Part shown: positions 16,601 through 26,500 of the stretch, in pieces
Numbering within the stretch: position 1 is the stretch's first letter
Layout of the letters: each line of letters begins with the position of its first letter
NCBI GenBank assembly: GCA_965603125.1
Contig: CBFDBU010000011.1
Location: 23,833 to 87,832 of the forward strand
Source: JAJRTA01 sp965603125
GTDB lineage: Bacteria; Zixibacteria; MSB-5A5; GN15; FEB-12
Direction of reading: 5' to 3'
DNA length: 64,000 nucleotides
Made by a program: the position numbers and the translations under genes
Notes under the pieces: model-generated
The model's input: only the letters and a program-made list of their open reading frames with translations
Told to the model about the DNA's origin: nothing
The model's database searches: none

Positions 16601-17032
16601 AGTCAGTGCAGCTTGGACACGCAGCTCCAGACTCCGAGCAGCTTCAGCTTCCGCCATTTGCTCCGGAGACAACCCATAGCTGGATAACGAGGGAAGACCC
16701 GCCTTGGCGGCCAGGAAATCGCGGGCACCTTGGTGACTCTCCGGCATGGGACCGGATTGACCCCGCGTTACGACACCAGAATGGATGAACTCCACCAAAT
16801 GCAGCACATCGCCGCCCACGCCGCAGCCGAAACAGTACCATCCCTGCTTGTCCAGCATGACATGAAGCGACCGGTGAGACTGGCTCTTGTGGTTCGGGCA
16901 ATCGCATTGGAGCAGACGGTCGGATTCATGCAGGACGCGAGCGCCGAGCAGTTCCCTGGCGATTCCGCCGATATCCACCTCGGTAATCCGCCGGTAATAG
17001 TCCTTCACGTTGTTGGGCTGCTCCGATGCCAT
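13700..17032 (-). CDS. Primase-helicase replication protein
   Basis: A 1110-residue multidomain replication protein. Residues 43-70 form a DnaG-type CHC2 zinc finger (C45-x2-H48 ... C67-x2-C70), a TOPRIM primase core follows with ITEGVTD at about 302-308, and a helicase/ATPase domain in the last third has Walker A GPAGSGKTT near residue 760 and Walker B LIVLDNIE. This layout is typical of phage and mobile-element primase-helicases that prime and unwind the element's own DNA. The start is ATG 17032 with GGAG five bases upstream; GTG 17059 is a weaker alternative. Copy C of the 12-mer motif is about 36 bases upstream, and the gene ends beside the CCTTCGC repeat field. Confidence 0.9.
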   Translation of the reverse strand: MASEQPNNVKDYYRRITEVDIGGIARELLGARVLHESDRLLQCDCPNHKSQSHRSLHVMLDKQGWYCFGCGVGGDVLHLVEFIHSGVVTRGQSGPMPESHQGARDFLAAKAGLPSLSSYGLSPEQMAEAEAARSLELRVQAALTELASFYHQRLKEAPEVFQWLHSQYGITDETIENMLIGYADNNGDTESRVGVIATLTNKKHGFSLRELSATGAFRPTGQDGLFPFFEKRIVFPYWSRGRVVFMIGRKTPWTPDRNWEHGKYKKLPVHNDSSNKHIAPCINNGYLFNEDCLLANPERLIITEGVTDCISLMEHGFVAVSPVTVRIRGADWERLLPRLRSVKTVYICQDNEISQAGLHGALKTASVLAGHKIQTRLVVLPLDEHRENARQELKERFGLDTALGPRDLTQRLDGRSEKEIKEAEELLAAAKIDVNDFFAAGHTAADFEGLIAEAKMPLEFGISRLPADVSEEERNRSLGPVLREVAQLVPLEQNRHLKLIQEHFGKSNLSLAILRDQIRVLQKERRAQTKQEKKREKRTPSAPAGSCRARIEQIMFETEEESGSPDYPRVAEAAYDWFAANGARFFRTPQGEPFMFFEDAIFWMDTSDRGRKRLYSSVIYKHTGLVQTTGGGRTFYEVLANLAVERGQVRDHFSWLHTDVARNTIYFNLNNTDHEIVRITADEIEVLKNGGNADGIILDGSRKMAPIRFLPDADPDEADRLLVGLILDNMTCAPGERSLILSWLSCFLLIDFAGTRPMTRFEGPAGSGKTTASKLISALLYGEPQQKKSTDAANYTDGSQNPLIVLDNIEVKQMTEDLTTFILTSITGIAKEKRKSGTDTETVIERTKCLLNTTGIEPLGGELAEILSRSFIIRFEMDEQASDCFLEAKILAAIREHRDLIVSAMMKRTCQVLAMLRDGAQEKVMRLLHRTLGNHGKRRCNDYLSLMYLMMLAGELPEVIDQALDELHPQFLDRIASLNSVSMETARESNPIATCLAALFKAYRHALEADLECTTVNVAKTNKAAFLERYQIDFQDETTIKGALARDLFVAIKRLSKDFGLSFHMNSVQQFAQRFSNDLETIREVGFEITVNRSSHSVRRTATYDITFLI

Positions 17033-17067
17033 TTCGGCTCCGCCTTCACTGATTTCCACGCTGATTC

Positions 17068-17079
17068 ATACTTACCGAA
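17068..17079 (-). promoter_or_regulatory. Promoter-like 12-mer, copy C
   Basis: Minus strand TTCGGTAAGTAT, one difference from the shared motif TCCGGTAnGTAT, 36 bases before the primase-helicase start at 17032. Confidence 0.5.
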
Positions 17080-17174
17080 CCGAAACGAGTTTTGACGGGG
17101 ATCGGATATTGTGTTTGATCTCGTGCTCTGAAGTGTTATCATATATTTTGGTATGGAGATTAAGGGAAGAGACT

Positions 17175-17399
17175 ATGAGTTTCTATATCTATGAAAACTG
17201 GACTGCAGAAAACAAAGCAGTTATTCATCAGGGAAGTTGTGGTAACTGCAACCACGGACAAGGCTGTCACCCAAATCCCCTGGGTAAGAAAAATGGTCAA
17301 TGGCTCGGTCCATGTAATTCCCTGGCTGATGCACGAAGAGAAGCAAGAGCCACTGGAAGGCCGGTTCGAGAACATCGTTGCGTACGGAAAAGAGTATAG
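17175..17399 (+). CDS. Small conserved-type protein (YENW...CNHGQG)
   Basis: A 74-residue protein starting MSFYIYENWTAENKAVIHQG with AAGGGAAGAG before the ATG. The pattern YENW, KAVIHxGSCGxCNxGxG, NGQWLGP and a basic end is shared by small uncharacterised proteins often seen in accessory DNA. The central Cys pair could bind metal. Many relatives end with a C-x-x-C; here only one Cys is near the end (HRCVRKRV). Function unknown. Confidence 0.65.
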   Translation: MSFYIYENWTAENKAVIHQGSCGNCNHGQGCHPNPLGKKNGQWLGPCNSLADARREARATGRPVREHRCVRKRV

Positions 17400-17706
17400 T
17401 GGCTCAATACCAAGACAAAGCCACGGACATTCTTTCCAGTGCCGCGAACGCCCCTGGCGTGACGCCGGCATGGCCATCGAAAGCGAAACCACCCTCTCCG
17501 ATCAGGAACGCGGCAAGGAATGGGAATACCGCGTCATCGCTGTCAATCCGCCACGGCGGACCGGCGAAGGCGAACCCAACAACACCGTCATGGCGGTGCT
17601 GTAATGAAACAGAAGTTGGCCGGATGGACGATCTGGGAAGACTCCGAGACTTCCTGAATCGAATAACGGGCGTCTCCATACCTAAAGGTTAGCGGAGTAA
17701 CTCCAC
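17400..17706. other. Intergenic stretch with no supported gene
   Basis: Several short overlapping frames exist on both strands, but none has a convincing start site or family resemblance. The bases just before 17707 (GCGGAGTAACTCC) supply the ribosome site of the NACHT gene. Confidence 0.4.
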
Positions 17707-20688
17707 ATGAGGCTGACTCGTTCTCAGTTTTACGTGTTGCTGCTTGCGATTCTGACTGTGGCTGTTGGGGCCATGACCAACGTCGCCACAGGTCAGATGC
17801 CAACTTGGCTTCAGCCTTACCTGTGGCTATCGTGGCCCATTTTGGGCGTGCTTGTTGTCCTCTTCATTATTCTTAGTGTACACCAGATCCATCAAAAGGA
17901 ACCCGAGCCCCCGCACCCCTCCGAGCCAGAACCGCTAATCCGAGAGCGCAGAAACGAAAGGAGGGCGCTGCGCAACTACCTTGAGCAACTCATTGAAGAG
18001 CACAAGTATTTTACTTTTCTTAGACGAGCGAAACCCCTTGATCTTGAGAGAATCTACATCGCCTTGAGGGTTGGAGAATACGTGCCACGGCAACTTCAAC
18101 CAGATGAACCCATGCAGACTGTGTCGGGGAAATTGCCTTGCCAGCGCTCAGGCACAGTGGAGGTGCCTGAGGCGCTTCGGCTGCACCGTCGTTTGGCAGT
18201 GCTCGGTGAGCCAGGCGGCGGCAAGACGACGCTGCTAAAATATCTCGCCCTACGCGTCGCTAGGCGAGACCCTGCCTTAAGTGAGTACGCCCGTGAGAGA
18301 GTGTTCAACTGGCTCCCCCGTTTGGCAGATCGCATTCACGGGCGTTTAGCCATAGTAAATGTCGGTTGCGTCGTTGAGTTGTGTGGTCCTGTTGCCCTGG
18401 GTTTCTGGATCTGGGGGCTGTTCCATTCTCCGCATCCACTGTTCGCGGTGCTGTTAGGACTCGTTCTGCTCGTCATGCCGCTGCTTATTTTCCTCAGGGC
18501 CTCAAGAATTCTCACGGCGCTGAGCATTGGGCTGTTAATGTATTACTCTTTGGCAGGGCTTGTGCCGTTATTGGCCGTCGGGGCGATGGCGGTCCCCCTG
18601 ATAATGGCGTTCTATCCCTTCTGGATTCAGCCCCCTCTGGCAGTGCTGAAGTGGCTTCGAGAGCGTTCGACACGCTATCCGCTGCCATTGCATCTGACTC
18701 TGAATGACCTAGCCGAGAGTGATGAACTCCTAGAAGTGCACCTAACAAGGACGCTACTGGAAGCGGGGTTCGCTCGTCCCCAGCGGTTTCTCCAGCGAAA
18801 GTTGGATAGGGGAGAGTGCCTTATCCTCTTGGATGCTCTGGACGAAGTGGTGGACGAAGCGGCCTATCGCCGGGTCGCAAAGGAAATCAACCGCTTCGCC
18901 CTTGCCTATCACCGCAACCAGATTATCGTGACCTGTAGGATTGCCAGTTTTCGGGGTTTGCTTCAGGGCTTTCTTCAGTTAGAGGTGCAGGAGTTAAACG
19001 AGAAGCAGGTGGCACTCTTTACTAGGAACTGGTTCGCCGATAGCCCACCCGAGGAGCAGGAAACCAGAGTGGACGGACTGTTGCGCTGTCTGGGGCGCAG
19101 CCCTCGGATGCGGGTGCTGACGAGTAATCCTCTTCTCCTATCCATCATAGCCCTGCTCTACGAGAATAAACTCACCCTGCCCGAGAGGCGTGTGGAACTA
19201 TACGAGGAGTGCGCGCAAGTCCTGCTGAAGGAATTAGAACGTCTGAAGGGACTGGATACCGAGGCGCGTTTTCCCCCAGAGAAGAAGAGGAGTACGCTTC
19301 AGTCTGTTGCCACCCACTTCCACGAAAAAGGTGTTCGCATCTTCACCGAAGAGGCGCTCCTGACTGCCCTTGCAGAGGTGCTGCCCAGCCTTGGTTATCC
19401 CGGCACGCACAAAAGGGAGTTCCTCAAGGAGATTATGGGGCGCAGCGGCTTGCTTAGGCAGAAGTCCCGAACCTCCTACGACTTCGCCCATCTGACTTTT
19501 CAGGAGTTTTTCACGGCCGCTGCCTTCAACGAGAAGGGAGATGCTGAGTCGCTTCTCACACATTTGAATGACCCCTGGTGGCGTGAGGTTATCTTGTTGT
19601 TCGTGGGGCTTCTGGGCGATGCCACTCAACTCCTTGAGAGGTTGAAAAGGCACGACGTCCTGCTGGGGGCTGCTGCCCTTGCCGATGCCCGCCCTGTGCA
19701 TACAGAGCCCTTTGAGAGGGTTGCTGGCAAGATTATCGCTGAGCTAACGCACTTAATGGAGGAGGATTCACAGCGCTGCCAAGAGGCTGCCGATGCCCTT
19801 GCCGAAATAGCCCGATGGGGCGCGACTGAATATCTGGTTCAGAAAGTACGTGCCGAGGGACAGCCGCCCATCGCGCTGGCAGCCGTTATAGGACTAACAC
19901 GGGCAGCGGATAGAGAAGTGCTCGACCATCTTTTAGACCCACTGGGACCCATCCTGCGCCTGCTTAATGGCAGTCTGGGGCGATTCAATGCTGCGATGGA
20001 CGAGCGCATCCTGTTACCCTTAGAGACCATTGATTTCCCTATGATCTTTGTTTCAGCAGGAGAGTTCTTGATAGACTTCCAAGCATCCAATAAGCGACAG
20101 GTACATTTGGATGATTACTGGATTGATAAGTATCCAGTAACCAATGCCCAGTTTCAGCGGTTTGTGAGCGAGTCAGGTTATCAAGCACAAGGGGACTGGC
20201 GAAAAGCGTCCATCCCAGGCAAGGAAAATCATCCGGTCGTCAATGTGAGCTGGCATGATGCTGTCGCATTCTGCAAGTGGGCAGGCAAGAGCCTTCCGAC
20301 CGAGGCACAGTGGGAGAAGGCTGCTCATGGCACCGATGGTCGACACTACCCATGGGGAAATCAAGAGGATAGAACCCGATGCAACTTGTCGTTGCGGGGC
20401 ACGACCCCAGTTGATCAGTATCCTAGCGGCGTTAGCCCCTGCGGGTGCCACGATATAGAAGGTAATGTCCGGGAATGGTGTGCTATGAATTCTTACCATT
20501 ACTCGTCTGATTCCGACCGTGCCGGACCTACCCAAGAGACAAAGCGTGTGTTGCGTAGTGGGTCGTGGGACTACAGGCGCGAGGCGGCTTTATGCCCCAC
20601 CCTCTATGCGCGGGCAGACCCTGAGACTTGGAACCGTGATTGGGGTTTTCGGTGTGCAGTGTCGCATGTTCCTCAGGCAGGAAGTTGA
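17707..20688 (+). CDS. Membrane NACHT NTPase fused to a formylglycine-enzyme-like (SUMF1) domain
   Basis: A 993-residue STAND-type protein. Two N-terminal membrane helices (about 8-26 and 36-60) precede a NACHT domain: Walker A GEPGGGKTT at 167-175, Walker B LILLDALDEV at 372-381 and the downstream FAHLTFQEFF at 593. Between Walker A and B, at about 215-310, sits a strongly hydrophobic insert with room for four membrane helices, so the ATPase is interrupted by membrane. Residues about 775-990 are an FGE-sulfatase/SUMF1-type fold (WIDKYPVTNAQF, LPTEAQWEKAA, YPWGN, IEGNVREW, LRSGSWDY, GFRC). NACHT proteins are known anti-phage sensors; FGE-like domains are recurrent modules in such conflict proteins. 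It is on the plus strand among minus-strand phage genes, with GGAG before its ATG, and is probably cargo for defence. Confidence 0.88.
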   Translation: MRLTRSQFYVLLLAILTVAVGAMTNVATGQMPTWLQPYLWLSWPILGVLVVLFIILSVHQIHQKEPEPPHPSEPEPLIRERRNERRALRNYLEQLIEEHKYFTFLRRAKPLDLERIYIALRVGEYVPRQLQPDEPMQTVSGKLPCQRSGTVEVPEALRLHRRLAVLGEPGGGKTTLLKYLALRVARRDPALSEYARERVFNWLPRLADRIHGRLAIVNVGCVVELCGPVALGFWIWGLFHSPHPLFAVLLGLVLLVMPLLIFLRASRILTALSIGLLMYYSLAGLVPLLAVGAMAVPLIMAFYPFWIQPPLAVLKWLRERSTRYPLPLHLTLNDLAESDELLEVHLTRTLLEAGFARPQRFLQRKLDRGECLILLDALDEVVDEAAYRRVAKEINRFALAYHRNQIIVTCRIASFRGLLQGFLQLEVQELNEKQVALFTRNWFADSPPEEQETRVDGLLRCLGRSPRMRVLTSNPLLLSIIALLYENKLTLPERRVELYEECAQVLLKELERLKGLDTEARFPPEKKRSTLQSVATHFHEKGVRIFTEEALLTALAEVLPSLGYPGTHKREFLKEIMGRSGLLRQKSRTSYDFAHLTFQEFFTAAAFNEKGDAESLLTHLNDPWWREVILLFVGLLGDATQLLERLKRHDVLLGAAALADARPVHTEPFERVAGKIIAELTHLMEEDSQRCQEAADALAEIARWGATEYLVQKVRAEGQPPIALAAVIGLTRAADREVLDHLLDPLGPILRLLNGSLGRFNAAMDERILLPLETIDFPMIFVSAGEFLIDFQASNKRQVHLDDYWIDKYPVTNAQFQRFVSESGYQAQGDWRKASIPGKENHPVVNVSWHDAVAFCKWAGKSLPTEAQWEKAAHGTDGRHYPWGNQEDRTRCNLSLRGTTPVDQYPSGVSPCGCHDIEGNVREWCAMNSYHYSSDSDRAGPTQETKRVLRSGSWDYRREAALCPTLYARADPETWNRDWGFRCAVSHVPQAGS

Positions 20689-20737
20689 GTTTATGAGTAT
20701 GTGATCTCATGGGGAAAGATCGAATACTGTGCGCGGT

Positions 20738-23221
20738 CTACCATCTCGCTCCAGCCGGTTCGAGGAGCAGCGAGAGGAACGTCTTTCGTTCATCCTGTTT
20801 CCGCTTTCTGGCACAGTTCTGTATACCCCATTGATCGCCAATGACCACGGCGGTCTTCTTGGCCCGGGTGACACCGGTGTAAAGCAGGTTGCGGTGGTGC
20901 ATGAAGGCATGGGCCTTGTGGATCATCACCACGGCGCAGGGAAACTCTGAGCCCTGGGCCTTGTGTATCGTGAGCGCGTAAGCCAACTGCAAGTCCTGCA
21001 TGTTCGGCGAGCCCGATTCGATATCTACCGGCACGCCATCGAATTCGATGGCAATTGAACCGTCGCGGTCTATACGGATCACATTACCCATCGCGCCGTT
21101 CATCACGCCGAGATCGTAATTGTTCCGGGTTTGGATCACCTTGTCGTGGAGCAGGAACTTCGGTCTTCGGCCCGGTTTCGGAACCGGTGCTTCAATGTCC
21201 CAGAGCTTCTTTTGGATCAATCGCTGAAGTTCTGTGTTGAGCGTTTTGGTCCCGAGCGGTCCTTTGTGGGTCGGTGTCAATACCTGGACGTCTTCTCGAA
21301 GGTCGTAACTCAGCCGTTCATTAAGTACATTTTCGAACAGCTCGAGGAGGAAGCGTTGCGCGTCCGTCTGGTCTGTGAACTGATCCACCACGTACCACGC
21401 CCGGCGGCCCGGGCCTTCTGGCTCGCTGGTCTTTCGCACCTCGCCATTCAGAATCGCGATGCTGTTTTCCTTGAGTACGCCGGCTTGCCTGACAACTTTG
21501 TCGAGAATGACCGCCGGCGCAACTCGCGATTGGACGAGGTCCCGCAGCAGGTTGCCGGGGCCTATCGGAGGGAGCTGGTTGTGGTCGCCGACCAGGACGA
21601 CAGCGGTTTTGTCCAGATTGATCGCTTGGAACAGACGCCAAGCCAAGGGGATGTCCACCATGGAGACCTCGTCAACGATAATGACATCGGCGTCGATAGG
21701 GTCTTCGGGACCTCGCGCGTACGTCTTGCCGTTGAATCCCAGGAGTCGGTGGATGGTGCTCGCGGAATATCCGACGACCTGTTCAAGTCGCTTGGCCGCC
21801 TTTCCTGTCGGGGCTGCCAGGACCACTCGAAGCTCGTGTTCCTCGAATATGTTCGTTACGGCTGAAACGGTGAAGGTCTTGCCGCTGCCGGCACCGCCGG
21901 AAACGAGGGAGATTGAGTGTCGCAACACTGTGAGCGCTGCTTCCCGCTGACCGTTGTTCAGTTGGGGAGCAGTCTTCTGCACCAGGGATTCGAGATCGTA
22001 GGTGTTGCTGAAATGAGGATTAGGTCGAGGAGCCTGCCGAAACAGAGCCGCCAAGTTCTCCTCCATCCTGCGGATGTCCGGTCTGGCGACAAAGAATCGT
22101 CCATCGTGTGCGGAGCAAGAAAGAGTGTCTTCATCGATGAGCTTACTCAATGCTTCTTCGATCCGGTCGCGGCGGTCAAGGACGTCCATGACAAGCAACG
22201 TGTTGGCCTGATCGATCAGCTCCTCGAACTCGATCCAGCAATCGCCTTGCTCCAGCGCCGTCGACACGCAATGGATGATGCCGGCGCGGATGCGGGCCGG
22301 GTCATCCTTAGCCGTTCCCATCTTGCGGGCAATCTTGTCAACCCGTTTAAACCCGAAACCGCGCACCTCGCGGACGATGATGTATGGGTCGGTCTTGAGC
22401 AGACTCAGTGCGTCATTGCCGAACTTCTTGACCAGCGTCGTCACCTGGTGATGTGTGAGCCCGTAAGCGGCCGGCCATGTGATTGCCTTGTTCGTCCGCC
22501 GCGTCTTGAGCCATTCCGCTCGGAGATTCTGTACGGCTTGGGCCGGCAACTTTGCAGCCTCGGCGATTCGTTCCGGCTCATCGGTGATTATCCGGTCGAA
22601 GTCGTGCCCGAAGTGTTCGGCGATAAGGCGCGCCTTGACCGGTCCGATGCTCCTTATTTCCGGGTGATTGGCCAGGTAGTTTGCCAGGCCGTCGGTATCC
22701 AGTTCGAGGTCATACTCCATGGCCTTGACATCGAACTGGCGACCGTACTTGGGATGCGTGGACCAACGTCCGTTTAGTACGACCTGGTCCTGCTCGCGGG
22801 CGTAGAGCCTGCCAGCGAATTGAATCTCGTCACCAGAAGGTGTTACCAGCCGACCCGCTGAGAACCGTGGGCCCGCATAGAAGACTGCATTGATCCGTCC
22901 CCGAATTGTCGTTTGAGCGTGCTTCAAATAACCGCCTCTCAGCAAATCGCACAGCACAGCGCGACTCCGTGCCCATCCTTCAGTGTTCACATACCGGAAT
23001 GATTTGCGGACTGTCGGAAGGCTAGTCGGTTGGGAGAATTGGAATTGGCTTTGACTTTGAGGGACTCGAGAAGTTATATTGTTCTGAGAGAATGTGGCAC
23101 GGGAATTGGAGGAGGAGTTTTGTGCCGATTCGCGTAAGACCCCATGGTGAATTGGGGGATGGAACGAAAGTGTCTGAGTGTGCATGCGTTGGCTTGCTTC
23201 TGAAGCGTTGTCGAACGGCAT
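20738..23221 (-). CDS. RecD2-like SF1 DNA helicase
   Basis: An 827-residue 5'-3' helicase of the RecD2/TraA type. After a variable Ser/Gln-rich N-terminus (about 70 residues) come an OB-like domain, helix-hairpin-helix segments (IRSIGPVKARLIAEHFG), then the motor: VSGGAGSGKTFT (motif I), LAAPTGKAAKRL (Ia), IIVDEVSMVD (II), LVGDHNQLPPIG (III), LTPTHKGPLGT, and near the C-terminus YALTIHKAQGSEF and LLYTGVTRAKK (V, VI). It probably serves element recombination or replication; RecD2-type helicases also occur in defence islands. The gene sits between two plus-strand cargo genes and converges on the NACHT gene with only 49 bases between stops. The long low-complexity N-terminus makes the start uncertain. 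Confidence 0.9.
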   Translation of the reverse strand: MPFDNASEASQRMHTQTLSFHPPIHHGVLRESAQNSSSNSRATFSQNNITSRVPQSQSQFQFSQPTSLPTVRKSFRYVNTEGWARSRAVLCDLLRGGYLKHAQTTIRGRINAVFYAGPRFSAGRLVTPSGDEIQFAGRLYAREQDQVVLNGRWSTHPKYGRQFDVKAMEYDLELDTDGLANYLANHPEIRSIGPVKARLIAEHFGHDFDRIITDEPERIAEAAKLPAQAVQNLRAEWLKTRRTNKAITWPAAYGLTHHQVTTLVKKFGNDALSLLKTDPYIIVREVRGFGFKRVDKIARKMGTAKDDPARIRAGIIHCVSTALEQGDCWIEFEELIDQANTLLVMDVLDRRDRIEEALSKLIDEDTLSCSAHDGRFFVARPDIRRMEENLAALFRQAPRPNPHFSNTYDLESLVQKTAPQLNNGQREAALTVLRHSISLVSGGAGSGKTFTVSAVTNIFEEHELRVVLAAPTGKAAKRLEQVVGYSASTIHRLLGFNGKTYARGPEDPIDADVIIVDEVSMVDIPLAWRLFQAINLDKTAVVLVGDHNQLPPIGPGNLLRDLVQSRVAPAVILDKVVRQAGVLKENSIAILNGEVRKTSEPEGPGRRAWYVVDQFTDQTDAQRFLLELFENVLNERLSYDLREDVQVLTPTHKGPLGTKTLNTELQRLIQKKLWDIEAPVPKPGRRPKFLLHDKVIQTRNNYDLGVMNGAMGNVIRIDRDGSIAIEFDGVPVDIESGSPNMQDLQLAYALTIHKAQGSEFPCAVVMIHKAHAFMHHRNLLYTGVTRAKKTAVVIGDQWGIQNCARKRKQDERKTFLSLLLEPAGARW

Positions 23222-23517
23222 GTTGTGTCAGCGGGAAATGTGGGTTCTGCGTCTCATTCGGATCAATGTAGTGGTTATCGGGCTCCAGAATGGGCGCCGA
23301 ATGAACACGGTGAATGAGAGTTAACCAGGCAAAGCGTTTTGTGTATTAATGGAACAAAGAGAATCCACCTTAAATCAGCCGCAAGACTGTCCAACAAACC
23401 GGGACCACGTCTCGTGAGGATAGGAGAAACCTGACTAACGCCTTCAGCCAACCCTACAGTTGAGGCTGGAGGTGGACGGAGGTTGCTGACCACAGACCTA
23501 TGGACTTGGAGTGATCT

Positions 23518-26500
23518 ATGGAGGACGCTACAATTCTCCTTGCAGACCTTGTGGGGAGTGAGCAAGCCACTTTGAAGCGGATAGACGACGTCTTGCAGGA
23601 ATGCGGCGCATTGCCTTCGGGCGAACGATACAAGAACAGTTGGGGAGATGCCCTAGTTGCCGTGTTTGAGTCTGCATCCCAGGCACTAGACTACGCTCTC
23701 ACTATTCGAGACCGATTGCGGCAGCACGATTGGCGCCAATTGGGTATCTGTCGGCCGCCCTCAGTACGAATGGGTCTCGCCTCGGGCCCCTTGACGTGGA
23801 GACCTGACTCCCTCCGCGACTGCCATGTGCCGGAAGGAGGGGCCTTGGTCTTAGCTGCCAGGATAGAGCCAACTGCGAGCCCAGGTGCTGTCACAGTGAC
23901 CGAGACAGTCAAGGGACTCGCTGGCGAAACTGACTATTCGTACTTCGATCTCGGACAGCGTAAACTGCCCAAGCAATCTGGAACGATAAGCCTTTTCAGC
24001 GCATCTCATAGAGGAGAAGGCTTCAGTGTGGATAATCTACCTGGCTACCCACTCCAGGATGAGCAGTATTACCGTCGCCTTGAGGCGTTCCAGCGCTTCG
24101 TTTATATGTGGCTGATGTTTGACCAACTCCCTCGGGGGAGCTGGGGTCGTTCAACTCCGGGCTGGATGAACGCAGTATGGCAGGACGTACCTCATATCGT
24201 ACCGAACCCAGTGATGGATCACGAGGGCGGATTTGAAACGACAATCTTTAATCTGGAGATCCTTAGCAGGCTTCTAGGACCTGAGCGTCTCTATCAAATG
24301 CAAGGATCCAGAGCCTTCCAATACCTCCGAGAACGACATACTCCCCGGGGTTTCGGGACCCTCAGCCTTTCACGCAACGGCTATGCCGTGGAGCCTCACC
24401 CGCGCCATACGGCCCTGGTTGGATGGCTCATTGGAACCGTTCTAGGCCAGGTCGGCCATGATGTTCCGGAACTCCGCGAGTTGTTTCAGACTAGCGTCGC
24501 AGCGCTGTTCCTGGAGGCGCCCGGTGGCAGGCCCACCGCTTTGCATCTGGATCGAAACCCTCTGCTGCTATACCTGTGTGCGTGGCATGTAACCCGGGCT
24601 ATTGAGACCGCACTTTGGGAAGGTTGTTTCACGCCTGAGCAGCGCTCTCACGTGTGCGACGCATGGGAGGGGATGCGCTCGGCACTGCTTGACAGGGCAT
24701 TAACCGGCCAGTATTCACGACCGGAACCTTCCCAACTACCAAGAGGTCGTTTGTCTCTGTTCCCGCTCACGATTCCGTACGGGCAATTCGTCAGGATGGA
24801 GGCCTACTCGTTGCTAACGGCAGCTCCTCTTTTGCATCAGACAATGCCAGCGAATCTCCTAGATCGCGTGCGAAAGGCAATCGAGTTCATAGTTGAAGAT
24901 TACCTATCGACTTGGTCGAAGGCGATTCGATGTGCTCACAAGGACGCGCTCCAGCCCATACATGCGAGCCCCAGTGCGTTCCTCTCAGATGACGGGAATC
25001 CCCATCCAGACCTGGGTATAGCTGCATTGCTGCTTCGTACGCTGAGGGATGCGAACCTATGTGCCTGTTTGTGGAACGATGCGCCGGCCGAAAAGGTGCT
25101 CATCGCGCGACAGCATCTGATCGAGGATCTAACCCTACTGTTTGATCGATGGCTCGTTGCACCAGAGCTCTTTGACCTAACCCATCCAGGCATGCTTGCC
25201 TCTGCGCTTGTGCATGATCACCCAGATCTGCATGAGAAACTGATTAGCAGTTGCCGGCAGGCCGTTACGCCCCACCCTCCAACACGTCTCGCAGACAACT
25301 CCATTGAAGCAGTTCTGTCCGAACACAGGATTGCGAGAGCCATACGTGAAGTCGTTGCGAGTGACGGACTGAGTCCTGCCATTCAGATCTCTGAGTACTC
25401 CCTGCAGCGCCTCCTCTTAGATAGGTTGCGCCCAGGATTATACGTCGAGGAGCGGCTTGGCACCAATGGCACAATGACCGTGGCGCGCAAGACTCTGGAC
25501 GTATATCAGAGGGCATCGTTTGTGCGAAGGTACAAGCACGTCTGGGAAGACAGGGCAGATCGGACTACTCTCGCACTCTTCATGAGCCTATTGCCTTCCG
25601 CTGGATGCATACTGGATGTCGGTTGTGGTGTGGGACAATACGCGGCTGAGATGGTCCGCGATGGTCATCGAGTGGATCTTCTCGATGGTTCTTCTCCTCT
25701 GCTGTCGATTGCGCGTGATCGAGTACGAGCTGCTTCTGGGGCTAGCTTCGAGTGTTTTAATGTAGACATCCTAAATGAAACCTCGCGAAGTCACGTGCCG
25801 GCGTCGCCTAAATACGATGCCATCTGGTGCAGTGGTACCCTTGCACACGTTCCACAAAACGTACAGAAAACGGTGCTGCTGTGGCTAAAGGACCTAGTCA
25901 AGGATGGCGGAAAGTTGTTCCTCAGTACACCCATACGGGATTCACGGGTTATTGCACGTGACGGTCGGTTCTATGCATACATCGAGTCAACTGATCGGCT
26001 ACGAGAACTGGCAGTCGAGAGTGGATTTCGCGTTGACTACGCACTTGAGAAGGAGGAGTTCACCAACACATACGGTGAACCGAAACTCACTTCCAAGTGG
26101 GCCAACCTCTACTGCACCAAGAAGGCGGTTGAGGCAGCGGGAGGTCGCGCTGAGCTTGAAGTCGCGCTGACGCGCCAAGCATATGGTCAGTCTGCTTCCG
26201 ATTTCTTTGAAGTGCACGTCAGGCGTGCAGGGGACTCAAGGCGTCAGCGAGTCCTGGACTCTTACATAGACAAGACGTTGTCTCTGATTCCATCAGTGAA
26301 GAGGCCGACGATTCTCGATGCTGGTTGTGGTGCAGGTGACTATCTCTTCGAAATGGCTCGGCGCGGTTGCTCAGTAGTTGGCATAGACCTAGCTGAGGAA
26401 ATGCTTGAGTTGGCGAACGAGCGATGTGCAGAATCGATTGAGAAAGGGGATGTAGAATTACGTATGCGAGACATCCGTAACTTGCCGAATGAATGGGATG

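Noticed and set aside
17378..17692. Additional small gene before the NACHT gene
   Set aside because: No start with a ribosome site and the frame overlaps others of equal length; no recognisable protein.
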